DNA from: Acidobacteriota bacterium
Lineage (GTDB): Bacteria > Acidobacteriota > Terriglobia > Terriglobales > Acidobacteriaceae
Reading direction: 5' to 3'
DNA: 64,000 nucleotides
Assembly (NCBI GenBank): GCA_018268915.1
Contig: JAFDVQ010000001.1
Location: forward strand, 310,001-374,000
The position numbers and the translations under genes are program-made. The notes under the pieces were generated by a model, which saw nothing but the letters and a program-made list of their open reading frames with translations, had not been told where the DNA came from and did not search any database. Shown here piece after piece: positions 8,393 to 17,826 of the stretch. Every line of letters starts with the position of its first letter. The first letter of the stretch is position 1.

Positions 8393-9931
8393 ATGGAGCT
8401 ATCGCGCAGATCTGTCCTGAAAACCCTTGCGGCGGGCGCAACCGTCGGTGCTGCGAACGCCGGCCGAGCGGCGTCCATCACTCTGGGAGATGAGCCCTAT
8501 CAGCAAAACTGGGATTCCCTGAGCCGCCACAAGTGTCCCGATTGGTATAGAGACGCGAAGTTCGGGATCTACTTTCACTGGGGCCTTTACTCCGTTCCTG
8601 CGTTTGGAAACGAGTGGTATCCCCACTGGATGTATCTTCCAGGGCGGCCTGAATATGAACATCACATCGCTACTTATGGGCCGCTCGACCGCTTCGGCTA
8701 CAAGGACTTTGCTGCGCAGTTCACGGCCGAGCACTTCGACGCCGATGCGTGGGTGACGCTCTTCCGCGAGTGCGGAGCTCGATACATAGGACCCGTCGCG
8801 GAGCACGCCGACGGCTTTTCCATGTGGAACAGCCGCGTGAATCGCTGGAACGCGATGCGTCTCGGGCCGAAGCGTGACATCGTTGGCGAACTGGAACGGG
8901 CCGTTCGGCGTCAGGGCCTGAAGTTTTATACGAGCTTCCACCACCAGTGGCTTTGGGGATGGTATTCAAGCCCCATCGCAAACGCGGACATCTACGACCC
9001 GCAATACGCAGATCTGTACTATCCGCAGAAGTACACACTGGGTTCGCCGAAAGAAGCAAAGGACTACACCGTCGATCGGCCCGGCGCATTCAGCTATGCG
9101 CATCCCGATCCGCCGCCCAGCGAAGCCTTCTGCAAGCAATGGCGCGACAAGGTTGTTGAGGTAGTCGATCGATATCACCCCGACATTCTCTATTTTGATA
9201 CGCGCAGCTTCATCATTCCGGAGCGATATCGCATCGAGATGCTGGCTCACTACTACAACACCAGTGCTGCAGTTGGCCGCGAAACGATCATCACCTATAA
9301 AGAAAACGACTTTGCGACTGGCGCGGGTCTGCCCGACCATGAAGCCGGACAACTCGCCGATAAAGCCAGCTTCGTATGGCAAACCGATGATGTGCTCGAT
9401 TGGAACTCATGGGGTTACCTGCGCAAACCGAACTACAAAAGCGCTGGCCGAGTGATCCATCAGCTCATCGACGTGGTCTCGAAGAATGGCAACATGCTGC
9501 TGGATGTAGGTCCGCGACCGGATGGCACGCTTCCCGATGAGGTCGTTGCACGCCTGCGCGTAATCGGCTCATGGCTCAAAGTGAACGGCGAGGCTATTTA
9601 CAGCACGCGTCCCTGGGAGCGATTCGGCGAAGGGCCAACCCTCGTGAAAGAAGGCCAGTACGTCGCCGATCACAACGTCGACTTCACAGCTCAGGACATT
9701 CGATTCACCACAAATTCAAAAGCTCTCTACGTTTATGTATTGGGTGCTCCGGGAAAGACAGTGCTGGCATCTTCGCTGAAGCGCGACACACCTCTCCCCT
9801 CAGGCACCCTGAACAAGGCGCATCTGCTGGGCGCAGGGGAACTGAAGTGGGAATGGACGCCGGATGGACTGCTTCTGCACCTGCCTGACCATCGGCCATC
9901 GGACGATGCTGTCGTCATCCGGCTGACGTAG
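8393..9931 (+). CDS. secreted GH29 alpha-L-fucosidase
   Basis: Retaining exo-alpha-L-fucosidase. A Tat-type leader (MELSRRSVLKTLAAGATVGAA) starts the protein, so it is exported folded. GH29 signatures are FGIYFHWGLYSVPAFGNEWY and the active-site pocket PVAEHADGFSMW. The likely nucleophile is Asp269 in ILYFDTR, followed by the long (beta/alpha)8 region ending GNMLLDVGPRPDG and a C-terminal beta domain. It probably removes fucose from plant hemicellulose or glycoproteins. It is a single gene, 52 nt after otsB, with GGAG upstream of the ATG. Confidence 0.9.
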   Translation: MELSRRSVLKTLAAGATVGAANAGRAASITLGDEPYQQNWDSLSRHKCPDWYRDAKFGIYFHWGLYSVPAFGNEWYPHWMYLPGRPEYEHHIATYGPLDRFGYKDFAAQFTAEHFDADAWVTLFRECGARYIGPVAEHADGFSMWNSRVNRWNAMRLGPKRDIVGELERAVRRQGLKFYTSFHHQWLWGWYSSPIANADIYDPQYADLYYPQKYTLGSPKEAKDYTVDRPGAFSYAHPDPPPSEAFCKQWRDKVVEVVDRYHPDILYFDTRSFIIPERYRIEMLAHYYNTSAAVGRETIITYKENDFATGAGLPDHEAGQLADKASFVWQTDDVLDWNSWGYLRKPNYKSAGRVIHQLIDVVSKNGNMLLDVGPRPDGTLPDEVVARLRVIGSWLKVNGEAIYSTRPWERFGEGPTLVKEGQYVADHNVDFTAQDIRFTTNSKALYVYVLGAPGKTVLASSLKRDTPLPSGTLNKAHLLGAGELKWEWTPDGLLLHLPDHRPSDDAVVIRLT

Positions 9932-9958
9932 CCAACCGCAGGGACCGCAGAGTCGAAT

Positions 9959-11404
9959 CTACTCCCGGTTCCGCTTGCGGATCTCGATGTTCAGGCGCTT
10001 GATCTTCTGGTTCAGCGTAGAAAGCGGAATATGAAATTGTTCCGCTGCGTCCGTCTGATTCCAGTTGCAGCGTTCGAGCTTCTCGATAATGATCCTGCGC
10101 TCGATGTCTTCAAGAATGTCGAACAGCGAGGCATTTGGATTGTGCTCCAGCAGCGCATCCTGGAAGCTTCGTCCGGTTATATGTCCGGGTAACAGCTCTG
10201 ACCCAATCAGCGGACCCGAGGAAAGCACTACACCGCGCTCGATAGAGTTCTCCAGTTCGCGCACATTACCCGGCCACTCATAATCGACCAGTGCGCGCAG
10301 TGCATCTGCAGAGAGCCTTCGCGGCGCCAGACCATTTTCGTTCGTGTAGAACTCCAGAAAGTGACTTACGAGTAGCGGGATATCCTCCCGCCGTGAACGC
10401 AACGGAGGCAGATCGATCGTGATTACATTCAAGCGATAGAAGAGGTCCTCGCGAAACTTTCCTTCGCGCACCGCCTGCCGGAGGTCGATATTCGTTGCTG
10501 CGATGATGCGCACGTCGACCTGAATCTCCTGGATGCCTCCCAGGTGCATGAACCGCCGATCTTGCAGAACACGGAGAATTTTCGCCTGCGTGTCCATCCC
10601 CATCGTTGCGATCTCATCGAGGAAGAGTGTGCCGCCGTTCGCAACTTCGAAAAGCCCCTTCTTCGACGCCACAGCTGATGTGAAGGCGCCCTTCACATGC
10701 CCGAAGAGCGTAGACTCCAGAAGTTCCGTTGGCATCGCGCCCGTGTTTATGGGAACAAATGGCTTGTCACGGCGCGGCGAATTCGAGTGGATCGCCTTGG
10801 CGATCAGTTCCTTGCCCGTACCGCTTTCTCCCTGGATGAGGACGGTTGACCGGCTCGGCGCCACCTGCGCGACCAGGTCGAAAACTCGCAACATGATTTC
10901 GCTCTTGCCCACGATGTTGGCGAAGTTATACCGCTGCTTCATCGTGCGCTTGAGCTGCAGATTTTCTTCTTCAGCCTTGTAGCGGGCTACGGCTGAGCGG
11001 ATATCCGCGAGCAGTTTCTCGTTGTCCCACGGCTTCTGGACGAAGTTGTCGGCTCCGGCGCGTATTGCTTCCACCACGTTCTCTACGGTGCCGTAAGCCG
11101 TGATCATGATGACCGGAGTTTCCGGCTGCCGCTCTTTGATTTGCGGAAGCAGATCGATCCCGCTCTGACCCGGTAATGCCAGGTCGAGCAGAATGAGATC
11201 GAAGTTCTCCATCTCCAGCGTGCGAAGGCCCTGCTCGCCATCATTGGCGGTCTTTACAACGTAGCCCTCAAGCGACAGCAGAACCTCGAGCGATTCACGG
11301 ATCCCCGCCTCGTCGTCAATTACCAGAATGCTTCCGCTTGCAGAATTGGTGGAGAAGACAGAACCTGCGCCAGACAGGTTCAAAGACTGATCGACATCAG
11401 ACAT
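9959..11404 (-). CDS. sigma-54-dependent NtrC-type response regulator
   Basis: Receiver domain (about 25-140; phospho-acceptor Asp74 in LLDLALPG, Lys in FVQKPWD), AAA+ domain (Walker A GESGTGKE at 192-199, Walker B GTLFLDEI, arginine-finger region FREDLFYRLNV) and a C-terminal Fis-like HTH (NWNQTDAAEQFHIPLSTLNQKIKR). The sigma-54-contacting loop reads GAFTSA (239-244) instead of the usual GAFTGA. The start overlaps the end of the sensor kinase gene by 8 nt, so the two form a cognate pair. The target genes are not evident here. Confidence 0.93.
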   Translation of the reverse strand: MSDVDQSLNLSGAGSVFSTNSASGSILVIDDEAGIRESLEVLLSLEGYVVKTANDGEQGLRTLEMENFDLILLDLALPGQSGIDLLPQIKERQPETPVIMITAYGTVENVVEAIRAGADNFVQKPWDNEKLLADIRSAVARYKAEEENLQLKRTMKQRYNFANIVGKSEIMLRVFDLVAQVAPSRSTVLIQGESGTGKELIAKAIHSNSPRRDKPFVPINTGAMPTELLESTLFGHVKGAFTSAVASKKGLFEVANGGTLFLDEIATMGMDTQAKILRVLQDRRFMHLGGIQEIQVDVRIIAATNIDLRQAVREGKFREDLFYRLNVITIDLPPLRSRREDIPLLVSHFLEFYTNENGLAPRRLSADALRALVDYEWPGNVRELENSIERGVVLSSGPLIGSELLPGHITGRSFQDALLEHNPNASLFDILEDIERRIIIEKLERCNWNQTDAAEQFHIPLSTLNQKIKRLNIEIRKRNRE

Positions 11405-14249
11405 GTACCGACTTCCTCAATAGCGGGAATTCAAGGTGGAAGGTTGTGCCGGCACCAACGGCGCTTTCGACATGGATTTTGCCTGCGTGCTCCTGAATGA
11501 TCCCGTAGGAAACGGAAAGGCCAAGACCTGTGCCACGCCTCTCGCCAGGGCGGGGCGTAGTCTTTGTCGTGAAGAACGGATCATAGATGCGTTTTAGATG
11601 TTCGGGTGCGATACCGGATCCGGAATCTGACACGATCGCTTCTACGTGCCCATTCGCCAGCGTCGAGATTCGCAGGCGTCCACCGCCCGGCATGGACTCC
11701 TTCGCATTCAGCAGCAGGTTGAGAAACACCTGCTGCAGTTTCCCGGGGTTGCCTTGAATGACAGGCAGGTCATCAGCAAATTCCGTATCGACCATCACCT
11801 GCGCAGTCTTGAACTGATGCTCAAGCAGTGACAGCGTGTCGCGAATCACCTGATTCAGATTGGTCTCGCGGAACTCCGTTGTCGAGGTACGCGAGAAGTT
11901 CAGCAGGCCGTTTGCGATCTCTGAAGCCCGGAAACTCTGCTGCGTAATCTTTTCAAGCACCGGCCCCAGCCGCGGATCTGTCCGCATCTGCTTCTGCAGC
12001 ATCTGCGCGTAGGAGGAGATTACGGCCAACGGAGTGTTGATCTCGTGCGCGACTCCCGCTGCGAGAAGCCCGATGGAGCTCAACTTGTCGGCCTGTGCAA
12101 GCTGCGTCTCCAGCGAGACACGCTCCGTAATATCGTCTACCAGGATAATGCGGCCCACAATCACGAAATCACGCGAAAGGAGTGGCGCGATCGCGACATT
12201 TACGGTGCGCTGCTCGCCAGCCTTGGTTGTGAGCGGAAACTTGTAGAGATTGTGAATGCCGGGGTCGTTCCGGAAACCTTCAAGCGCAGAGACAAAGTCC
12301 TCTGGGAAGACCGAACCGAGCTTTTCTCCAATTGCTTCGCCACGGCTCACCGCGTACATCGCTTCCATTTGCGCGTTCCAGCTCTCGATGCGTCCTTCCA
12401 GGTCGAGCGCCAGAATACCCACGTTGATCGATTCGACGATGTTCTCGTTGAATTCCTTCAGGCGTTCGAACTGCGAAATCTTGTCCTGCAGCCTCGAGTA
12501 AAGGCTCGCGTTCTGAAGTGCGATTCCGATGTAGCTCGCCAGCGACTCCAGCAGCTCGACGTCTTCGCTCGACAAAAAATCTCCGCCGATGGTTCGGCCA
12601 AGGCCAATCACCGCGATGGTGCGCGTCGCTTCGCCATCCTGCACCCGACAGGGCAGGTAGTAATTCAAGTCGAGAAGCGCGGCAGTCAACTGCTGATCGG
12701 GCGGCAGATGGAGCGCCTGCTGCGCATTCTCGAGGAAAATATGCGAGTGATCGAGCGCTGCGCGATCGAAGTCGAGAAATCCGAGCGCAAGTTTGCGTTC
12801 GGTAGCTGCTGAGAGCAGTCCGTGCGATGCTGCCAGGCGAAGCCCGCCTGTCGGCTGGGCGACAAAAACCGCAACACGCGAAACAAGCAGCGTACGCGGC
12901 AGCCGCTCGACGATTGAATTGAGCAGCGCGTCGAGATCCGTCTCCGAGTTCAGGCTTCTGCCAAATTCGATAAGCGCCTTCCGGTAGTCGTACTTCTGCC
13001 GGTCGAAAGTCTTATCCACCCAGCTCTGAATCCGGCGCTTGAGAGGATCGAACACGGCTGCCGTACCCAGAATGGCGGCAATCAAAGCCCATTCGCGAAT
13101 CGCTTCACCCGAACGCTGGTGAACGATCTCAGCGATAAGAGCGATGACCCCAAAATACGCGCCCAGAATCAAGCCCGTAGCCAACGTGTAAGCGACGCCG
13201 CGCTTGAAGATCAGGTCGGTGTCCATCAGCCTGTAGCGGATGATGGCCCAGCAGAAGGTCAGCGGCAAAAACACCAGCGACAGCGCCGCCAGTTTGGTGA
13301 AGATCGACCAGACGCGAAAATCCAGAACGAACGGAATCGCGTACAACAGCGTGAACGGCAGAACGGCGACCAGGGTGCCGCGCATCAGCCACTTCAGCTG
13401 CTGCCGCAGCAGGGGCGTACTCGCCCGGTTGTAGCTGAAGACGAATAGCGCAGCAGCCAGCATGTAGAACGCAGCGATGTAGGCGTAGTTGACCTGATTC
13501 AGCCGGTGCTGCAGGATGCCCGTTGCCTGCCACCGGGTGATCGCTGTGATCCAAAGTCCGACGAGGCCAATTCCCGGGCCGTAGATGAACGGAAGCAGCC
13601 AGCGGCGGCCGGCTCCTTTAAGTCGCTCCTCTGGGAAGCTGATGGCGAAGTGCAGGAAGAGGGCAGGCTGCAGGGCTCCCGCCACAATGTTGGCCCAGAA
13701 GACTGTCTTATCGACGAAGTTCCACTCGCCGGTGTACTTCAGCGCATTCAGCGCAAACGAAACCAGGCAGAACAGGAAGAAGTGCGTCGCACGAGGAGCG
13801 GTCCAGCGCCGGAACAGCACATACAGCCCGATTCCCAGGTAGATCAGCCCGATGAGCCGGAGACCCAGATAGCTGCTGCGATCCGGAGGCTCTGGAATGA
13901 CAACCACCGCAGAATCGAGCGGCGTGCCATACCGGATGATCGAGTAGTTTGCCTTTACATAGACCCCGGTCCGATAAAGAGCTCGTTCATAGTCGGGTAC
14001 TCGCGCCACGGGGGAATCGTTGACCGCAGTCAGCAGATCGCCCTTCTGGATTCCCGCGAGCGCACCAGGGCTACTTGGAATCACCTTGTAGGCGAGAAGT
14101 CCGCCGTGCGTTTCCACCCACCAGACCCCGTCGTCTGGCTGTTGGAAGCGGCTCTCCTGTCTGAAATTCAACACGGCAAGGAGCACCAGCCCGACGGTTG
14201 CCAGAGCCAGCAGGGTCGCTTGTAACCGGTTGAGGACGCTCTTTTCCAT
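11397..14249 (-). CDS. membrane sensor histidine kinase with PDZ, GAF and PAS domains
   Basis: Domains in order: TM1 (about 7-24), an extracytoplasmic PDZ-like domain (about 35-90, PGALAGIQKGDLLTAVNDSPV), a multi-span membrane block (about 115-385), GAF (about 430-590), PAS (about 605-720), then HisKA (His735 in VAHEINTPL) and HATPase (N-box NLLLNAKESM, G boxes DSGSGIAPEH and GTGLGLSVSYG). It phosphorylates the downstream NtrC-type regulator, with which it overlaps by 8 nt. A PDZ sensor region suggests recognition of a protein or peptide terminus in the envelope; no ligand can be named. Confidence 0.9.
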   Translation of the reverse strand: MEKSVLNRLQATLLALATVGLVLLAVLNFRQESRFQQPDDGVWWVETHGGLLAYKVIPSSPGALAGIQKGDLLTAVNDSPVARVPDYERALYRTGVYVKANYSIIRYGTPLDSAVVVIPEPPDRSSYLGLRLIGLIYLGIGLYVLFRRWTAPRATHFFLFCLVSFALNALKYTGEWNFVDKTVFWANIVAGALQPALFLHFAISFPEERLKGAGRRWLLPFIYGPGIGLVGLWITAITRWQATGILQHRLNQVNYAYIAAFYMLAAALFVFSYNRASTPLLRQQLKWLMRGTLVAVLPFTLLYAIPFVLDFRVWSIFTKLAALSLVFLPLTFCWAIIRYRLMDTDLIFKRGVAYTLATGLILGAYFGVIALIAEIVHQRSGEAIREWALIAAILGTAAVFDPLKRRIQSWVDKTFDRQKYDYRKALIEFGRSLNSETDLDALLNSIVERLPRTLLVSRVAVFVAQPTGGLRLAASHGLLSAATERKLALGFLDFDRAALDHSHIFLENAQQALHLPPDQQLTAALLDLNYYLPCRVQDGEATRTIAVIGLGRTIGGDFLSSEDVELLESLASYIGIALQNASLYSRLQDKISQFERLKEFNENIVESINVGILALDLEGRIESWNAQMEAMYAVSRGEAIGEKLGSVFPEDFVSALEGFRNDPGIHNLYKFPLTTKAGEQRTVNVAIAPLLSRDFVIVGRIILVDDITERVSLETQLAQADKLSSIGLLAAGVAHEINTPLAVISSYAQMLQKQMRTDPRLGPVLEKITQQSFRASEIANGLLNFSRTSTTEFRETNLNQVIRDTLSLLEHQFKTAQVMVDTEFADDLPVIQGNPGKLQQVFLNLLLNAKESMPGGGRLRISTLANGHVEAIVSDSGSGIAPEHLKRIYDPFFTTKTTPRPGERRGTGLGLSVSYGIIQEHAGKIHVESAVGAGTTFHLEFPLLRKSVHV

Positions 14250-14543
14250 ACAACAGGAGTTCTTGCTTCAGAAGTGTTGAAAGCACGTCGATTGCCACGA
14301 GCTTTGCCGGGAAAAGTCGTCTGAAGCCATTCGACAAATCCAACAGAATCCGCTAGATAAAAGACGCACCCGCTTGTGGAAAGTCAACGGCTGCAGGTCT
14401 AAGATTCACCGCAAAATGCAGAAAACAATAGGGGCGATACGCACAAAGGTATCGCCTACCGAAATCAGTATCGCACTCCGTATTCAGCCTTACAGTTAAG
14501 AAAATGTTGAATTCCAGTACTTATTCCTGAACAGATGGGCTTG
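14250..14543. other. gene-free stretch between the sensor kinase start and araD end
   Basis: No convincing frame. It contains one perfect stem-loop (14433-14456, listed separately) and AT-richer sequence at 14485-14530. The promoter of the kinase-regulator pair should lie near 14260-14350, but I see no consensus boxes I would defend. Confidence 0.4.
14433..14456 (-). terminator. stem-loop downstream of araD
   Basis: GGCGATAC, 8-nt loop, GTATCGCC. Read on the minus strand it is followed by CCTATTGTTTTC, so it may end the araD transcript about 90 nt past the stop. A dispersed palindromic repeat is an alternative. Confidence 0.45.
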
Positions 14544-15254
14544 TCAGCGCTGCCCGTATGTTGCTTTCGGCCCATGCTTGCGAAGGTAGTGGTGCTCGCT
14601 CACATGGCTGGGAATCGGTCCCGCCAATCCATTCAGCGTTACTGTCCGGAAAGCCAATCGCGCGATGTACTCAAGCACGTCCGCATGCTCCACCGCATCC
14701 GCCGCATCCTTTCCCCAGGCGAAGGGAGCGTGCCCCGCCACCAGCACTCCGGGAACCGCGACCGGGTCTAGTCCCTCAGCCCGGAATCTCCGCACGATCA
14801 CCGCTCCGGTGTTGCGGACATATCCAGAAGAGACCTCCTCGGCGGTCAATGGCTCCGTTACCGGAACGGCTCCATGAAAGTAGTCTGCGTGAGTGGTGCC
14901 GAAGCACGGTATCTGCCGCCCCGCCTGAGCCCACGAGGTCGCAAACTCTGAGTGCGTGTGAACCACGCCCCCGATTTGCGGGAACTCACGGTAGAGAAGG
15001 GTATGCGTGTCGAGATCGCTCGAAGGGCGCAGCCTTCCCTCCACGACCTTCCCATCCAGATCCGTAATGACCAGGTCCTCAGGTTTAAGCGTCGCGTAAT
15101 CCACCCCGCTGGGCTTGATCACCACCAGGGGCCTGTTGCCGGACCGGTCCACGCCGCTGGCGTTGCCAAATGTGTGAGGCGCCAGCCCTCGTCGGGCAAT
15201 TTCCTGGTTAGCAGCCAGAACCTGATTTCGAAGCGATTCGAGCAGCATCTTCAA
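14544..15254 (-). CDS. araD: L-ribulose-5-phosphate 4-epimerase
   Basis: Class II aldolase-fold epimerase, converting L-ribulose 5-phosphate to D-xylulose 5-phosphate, the last specific step of L-arabinose use. AraD-specific motifs: GNASGVDR near the start, VVHTHSEFATSWAQAGR with the two zinc His, TTHADYFHG, and HAPFAWGKDAADAVEHADVLEYIA with the third zinc His. Length (236) is normal. No araA or araB is next to it. It is divergent from the GH127-type arabinofuranosidase gene, 112 nt away, which fits shared arabinose-linked control (inference). Confidence 0.92.
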   Translation of the reverse strand: MKMLLESLRNQVLAANQEIARRGLAPHTFGNASGVDRSGNRPLVVIKPSGVDYATLKPEDLVITDLDGKVVEGRLRPSSDLDTHTLLYREFPQIGGVVHTHSEFATSWAQAGRQIPCFGTTHADYFHGAVPVTEPLTAEEVSSGYVRNTGAVIVRRFRAEGLDPVAVPGVLVAGHAPFAWGKDAADAVEHADVLEYIARLAFRTVTLNGLAGPIPSHVSEHHYLRKHGPKATYGQR

Positions 15255-15366
15255 TCTCCGAGAAAGCGTTTACGAGGCGAGTTTATCAGTTCGTATCCAT
15301 GCGATTGACGCTGAATTCCCTGAAGCTGAGAATGAGGTCCGAGATCCAGATGATCGGCGGGAGCGA

Positions 15367-17121
15367 ATGAAAAGATTGAATAGGCGAAGTTTTGTGAAGG
15401 CGGTTTCAGCAGCGCCTCTCCTATTGAACCGCAAAGCAGTGCTTTCAGAGGCTCAGACCTCCACCGATTCGGTTCGTCGGGACTCATTCAGGCCCGATCA
15501 GAGATTCAATCTCACCCTTCACCGCGTCCTCGAAGGCGAGTCCCCAAAATATACCGACGACTTTCTGCTCGCCGACGTCAAGCCCACCGCCGACCGGCGT
15601 TTCACCGAGTACAGCGGAGATCTCTCCGGCCGCTACATCGGCGCGATAGCAACGGCCGCAAGAATCTACGGCATCGATGATCGCCAACTCGATGCCCTGG
15701 TAAACAAAGTCATAGCACTGCAAAAGCCGGAGGGTTACTTCGGCAGCGCATTCCATTTCGATAAGCCCGCGGACACAGACATGGCGCTTCTCTGGGGCAA
15801 TGGCCGTCTTCTCGTCGGCCTTTTGGAGTACTACCACTACCGGCCATCGGAGCCCGTTCTGGCCGCAAGCCGCCGCATCGGTGACTTCCTCGTTCGTGTC
15901 AGCCCGCTGATGCTCTCAAATGAAATCCGCGAGGCCTTCGGCGCACAGCACTTCGCTTCAAGTTACATCTGCTGGACGCAACAGACCGAAGGGCTTGCTC
16001 TGCTATACGGCGTGACCAAAGACGAACGCTATCGCAAGCTCACGGAGTCCATCGCCGCCGTTATCGAGCGCCGCCCAGGCGATCATGCTCATGGATACCT
16101 AACAAGCTTGCGCGGGGCGATGGACCTGCACGCCCTCACGCACGATCCAAAACTCCTGAACCAGTGCGAATCGGCTTGGCAGGAGATTTCCTCGTCGCGC
16201 GATCTTCTCATCACCGGTGGTGTACCCGAGGGCTGGAGCCCTAACAACCACCGCACCGAAGGATGTGGCGAAGCGGATTGGGTGCGTCTGAATCTTCAAC
16301 TTTGGAACGCTACGGGCAACTCGAGATACCTCGACTCGGCAGAGCGCGCCATCTTCAACGAACTTGCCTTCAACCAGTTCGCAACCGGAGACTTTGGCCA
16401 TCGCGTTTACACCGATACAGGCCTGCCCGCCGCAGGCGCAGCCCGCGCGTGGTGGTGCTGCACTCTGCATGGCTTACGCTGCTTTCCAGACATAAGCCAG
16501 AATGCATTTCGTGCTCAGGCATCCGGCGTCTCGTACGAGATGCCGGTTGATGCCAAGATCGAATCTCCCTCGCTTTCTGCAACAGCAGAATCGGGCCTGC
16601 CTCGCACCGGCACCGTTCGCATCCGGATCCTGAAGTCAACAACAGACAAGGTTCGGCTGGCGGTCAGGAAGCCCGCGTGGGCAGAATCGGTGGAACTGCA
16701 TTTGAACGGGCGAGGGTCGTTGTCGCCCGTCGACTCTGGCTACGTCAGCGCCGAGAAGGCGTGGATTGCCGGAGAAGTCATCGAAGTGAAATACAACATG
16801 AAGCTTCGTTCCGAACGCAGCGATGCAGACCGTGAGGTCTTCTGGTTCGGCCCCTGGCTGCTTGGAGCTTCGGCGGCGGACAGCCCCGCTTATTTTAATG
16901 AACTGACGACACAAAACAGGCTTCTCGGTATGCCGGGTCCCGGTACTGATCCAGGCAGCGGAGGACCGTATTCCATTCCGATTGCGGGAGTAAAAGTCGA
17001 ATATGCGCAGGCGGAGTACCCCGACCAGCCTGGATCCGTCCATCTGCGCCCCGTTGCAGAGCAGACAGGACTTCCCACCACATCCTGGGAGGTCCGTTTC
17101 CTGCGTGGAAAGAGCAGTTAG
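15367..17121 (+). CDS. secreted GH127-type beta-L-arabinofuranosidase family protein
   Basis: The N-terminus has a Tat-like leader (LNRRSFVKAVSAAPLLL). The body is an (alpha/alpha)6 barrel family protein (formerly DUF1680). The metal/catalytic set known from the Bifidobacterium GH127 enzyme appears preserved: Glu298 and Cys300 in TEGCGE and the Cys364-Cys365 pair in WWCCTLHG, a Zn-Cys3-Glu site with a Cys nucleophile in the family. It probably releases beta-L-arabinofuranose from plant glycans. Divergent araD supports arabinose metabolism. The exact linkage preference cannot be told from sequence, and related families (GH146 and similar) share the motif. Confidence 0.75.
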   Translation: MKRLNRRSFVKAVSAAPLLLNRKAVLSEAQTSTDSVRRDSFRPDQRFNLTLHRVLEGESPKYTDDFLLADVKPTADRRFTEYSGDLSGRYIGAIATAARIYGIDDRQLDALVNKVIALQKPEGYFGSAFHFDKPADTDMALLWGNGRLLVGLLEYYHYRPSEPVLAASRRIGDFLVRVSPLMLSNEIREAFGAQHFASSYICWTQQTEGLALLYGVTKDERYRKLTESIAAVIERRPGDHAHGYLTSLRGAMDLHALTHDPKLLNQCESAWQEISSSRDLLITGGVPEGWSPNNHRTEGCGEADWVRLNLQLWNATGNSRYLDSAERAIFNELAFNQFATGDFGHRVYTDTGLPAAGAARAWWCCTLHGLRCFPDISQNAFRAQASGVSYEMPVDAKIESPSLSATAESGLPRTGTVRIRILKSTTDKVRLAVRKPAWAESVELHLNGRGSLSPVDSGYVSAEKAWIAGEVIEVKYNMKLRSERSDADREVFWFGPWLLGASAADSPAYFNELTTQNRLLGMPGPGTDPGSGGPYSIPIAGVKVEYAQAEYPDQPGSVHLRPVAEQTGLPTTSWEVRFLRGKSS

Positions 17122-17180
17122 CGCATCTCTAAACTACGCGCCGCGACAAAGTACGTCAGAATTGCGTCTTTAGGACTACG

Positions 17181-17193
17181 GATTTCTGAAATC
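17181..17193. repeat. 13-bp palindrome upstream of the ECF sigma gene
   Basis: GATTTC-T-GAAATC is a perfect palindrome about 40 nt before the sigma factor frame. It is a possible operator, supported only by symmetry. Confidence 0.25.
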
Positions 17194-17229
17194 GATCCGA
17201 TTCGTAAGGAATTTGTAAACCCGAATTCC

Positions 17230-17826
17230 GTGCAGGCGTCTACCCAAATGATGGCGGCCTGCACAACACTGGAGCCAATGATCAACGCAACGGCTGAAGC
17301 CATTGCTGCGCGGGAGTTTGACAGCGTCGTTGCCGAACATCGTGTGCAGATTTTCCGTTTTTTGCTCGCTTCAACGCGCGATGTCGATCTCGCCGAGACC
17401 CTCACGCAGGACTGCCTCTTGAAGGCGCATCGCAACTGGTCGAACTTCCGCGGTGAATCGAGTGTGTTGACCTGGCTGATGAGGATTGCCATCAATCTTC
17501 AGAAGGACCATTGGCGCAATCGCCGCCTTCAGTTCTGGCGCCAGACCAGGACCAACGCAGTCGACCTTGATGAAGCGAGTGAGTGGCTGCCCAGCGGAGA
17601 GCGCACTGCTGAACAGCGCATGCTGGCTAAAGAGCAGGTAGCGCACGTTTGGGTCGCGGTAGAAAACCTCAGCGAGCGGCAGCGAACGGTATTTCTCCTT
17701 CGATACGTCGAGGAGCTGGACTTGAAAGAGATCGCAAATGCGACTGGGATGGGAGAGGGCACCGTGAAGGCCCACCTTTCGCGCGCGCTTGCCAAAGTCC
17801 GAAAAGAATTGGGAGAGAAACGATGA
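17230..17826 (+). CDS. ECF-type RNA polymerase sigma factor
   Basis: Region 2 (about 35-105: RVQIFRFLLASTRDVDLAETLTQDCLLKAH, then WLMRIAINLQKDHWR) and region 4 (about 140-195: RQRTVFLLRYVEELDLKEIANATGMGEGTVKAHLSRAL) are clear, with no region 1 or 3, as in group 4 sigma factors. The frame opens at a GTG; Met7 or Met17 (GGAG just before) may be the true start. Its stop overlaps the ATG of the next gene (ATGA). The gene order sigma, one-TM protein, LTxxQ protein suggests a regulated envelope-stress unit. Confidence 0.9.
   Translation: MQASTQMMAACTTLEPMINATAEAIAAREFDSVVAEHRVQIFRFLLASTRDVDLAETLTQDCLLKAHRNWSNFRGESSVLTWLMRIAINLQKDHWRNRRLQFWRQTRTNAVDLDEASEWLPSGERTAEQRMLAKEQVAHVWVAVENLSERQRTVFLLRYVEELDLKEIANATGMGEGTVKAHLSRALAKVRKELGEKR

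Noticed and set aside
12045..12812. 255-codon plus-strand frame opposite the sensor kinase
   Set aside because: It is antisense to GAF/PAS/HisKA coding sequence, with no family resemblance.
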